From: Acidimicrobiia bacterium
GTDB lineage: Bacteria; Actinomycetota; Acidimicrobiia; IMCC26256; PALSA-555
Direction: 5' to 3'
Length of the DNA stretch: 13,493 nt
Assembly: GCA_017853455.1 (NCBI GenBank)
Contig: JAFMJM010000041.1
Coordinates: forward strand, 1 to 13,493
The first letter of the stretch is position 1, and each line of letters starts with the position of its first letter. The notes beneath the pieces were generated by a model. That model ran no database searches. It had not been told where the DNA came from and saw nothing but the letters and a program-made list of their open reading frames with translations. Position numbers and translations under genes: made by a program. Of the stretch, positions 13,133 through 13,493 are shown piece by piece.

Positions 13133-13138
13133 AGGCTA
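13133..13138 (-). promoter_or_regulatory. Possible -10 box of the DUF222/HNH gene
   Basis: The minus strand reads TAGCCT, giving a leader of about 50 bases before GTG 13078, which agrees with the presence of a ribosome site. No well-spaced -35 was found. Confidence 0.3.
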
Positions 13139-13183
13139 CGCAGCCGGTACGACAGCAACCCTGCGTTCTGCCAAGATCCTCAT

Positions 13184-13493
13184 ATGGATAATCAAAATGT
13201 CTTGAGTCTGACGATCTCGATCTGCCTCCTGATTTCGGTTCTCCTGGGCGCAGTGGGGGCAGCCTGCGGATCGACCAAGGGTCGGCTCTGGGGAGGCTTC
13301 TTCCTCGGCCTCCTCGGCCCGCTCGGGTGGATCACGGTCTTGCTGATGCCGCCGACGCCACGGTGGGAAGTCGATCGCGCCGAGCGGCTCGCGTATCTGA
13401 TGGCCCAACCGGGTCCCAAGCTGTGCCCTGGGTGCACGGCCTACATCAAGGCCTCGGCGCAGAAATGTCGGTACTGCGGGTACGACGTCCCGA
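13184..13493 (+). CDS. Small membrane protein with C-terminal zinc ribbon, 3' truncated
   Basis: 103 codons are present and the gene runs off the window. A first hydrophobic helix spans about residues 7-27 (SLTISICLLISVLLGAVG). After a short GSTKGRLW loop, a second follows at about 36-53 (FFLGLLGPLGWITVLLM). Then come a soluble stretch and a zinc ribbon with KLCPGC near residue 83 and KCRYCGYDVP at the window end (two CxxC pairs). Such two-helix plus zinc-ribbon proteins are frequent in actinobacteria and have no assigned function. The ATG has no Shine-Dalgarno. A TTG at 13202 is an alternative, since GATAAT (13187-13192) would be a fair -10 box 9 bases before it. The first 60 bases are clearly poorer in GC than the rest of the window. 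It diverges from the HNH gene. Confidence 0.72.
   Translation, partial: MDNQNVLSLTISICLLISVLLGAVGAACGSTKGRLWGGFFLGLLGPLGWITVLLMPPTPRWEVDRAERLAYLMAQPGPKLCPGCTAYIKASAQKCRYCGYDVP

Noticed and set aside
1..13493. General recoding of TGA (for example to Trp) in this genome
   Set aside because: TGA terminates nearly all genes here (such as 1411, 4279, 5430, 6328, 7719) and tryptophan is written TGG throughout; only two TGAs need reading through.

Overview
The window is high-GC DNA with GTG starts, gene overlaps of 1-20 bases and several apparently leaderless promoters (TAG-x-x-T -10 boxes 6-8 bases before the start codon). Gene content is fatty-acid/steroid type: a FadD19-like acyl-CoA ligase, an acyl-CoA dehydrogenase, hotdog thioesterase, crotonase, P450 and SDRs, plus a DUF222/HNH protein. 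Together this suggests an actinobacterium, perhaps of the Acidimicrobiia; the lineage is an inference.

Layout. 1-2399 (+): 3' part of an acyl-CoA synthetase, then an HSL-type esterase. 2380-3552 (-): acyl-CoA dehydrogenase, overlapping the esterase end to end. 3577-4281 (+): hotdog thioesterase, divergent from the dehydrogenase across 24 bp that hold two overlapping -10 boxes. 4323-6330 (+): APH-type phosphotransferase and an amidohydrolase-2 protein with an eroded metal site. 6388-7721 (+): two tiny desulforedoxin-like proteins in tandem and a crotonase with an N-terminal extension. 7771-11788 (-): a tight six-gene operon. 11798-13078 (-): DUF222/HNH protein. 13184-end (+): start of a small membrane zinc-ribbon protein.

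The main discovery is in the minus-strand operon. Its first and last genes are carboxymuconolactone decarboxylase/AhpD-like (CMD) proteins, and each is interrupted by one in-frame TGA exactly where the second cysteine of the family's CxxC redox motif should be (C-P-V-U and C-G-Y-U). After each TGA the conserved family sequence continues in frame to a normal stop. Each TGA is followed by a hairpin whose G/U-containing apical loop begins 17 or 19 nt downstream, as expected of a bacterial SECIS element. I therefore read both as selenoproteins. They bracket a P450, a catalytically degenerate SDR, an intact SDR and a third CMD-like protein without the CxxC. Almost every other gene here ends in TGA and tryptophan is TGG, so general recoding of TGA is unlikely. 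No selA/selB/selC/selD gene lies in the window.

How the parts may work together (inference): the plus-strand genes activate, oxidise, hydrate and release acyl-CoA thioesters, and the minus-strand operon oxidises a hydrophobic substrate (P450, then SDR) accompanied by Cys/Sec thiol-redox CMD proteins. No RNA genes, CRISPR arrays or insertion sequences were seen.
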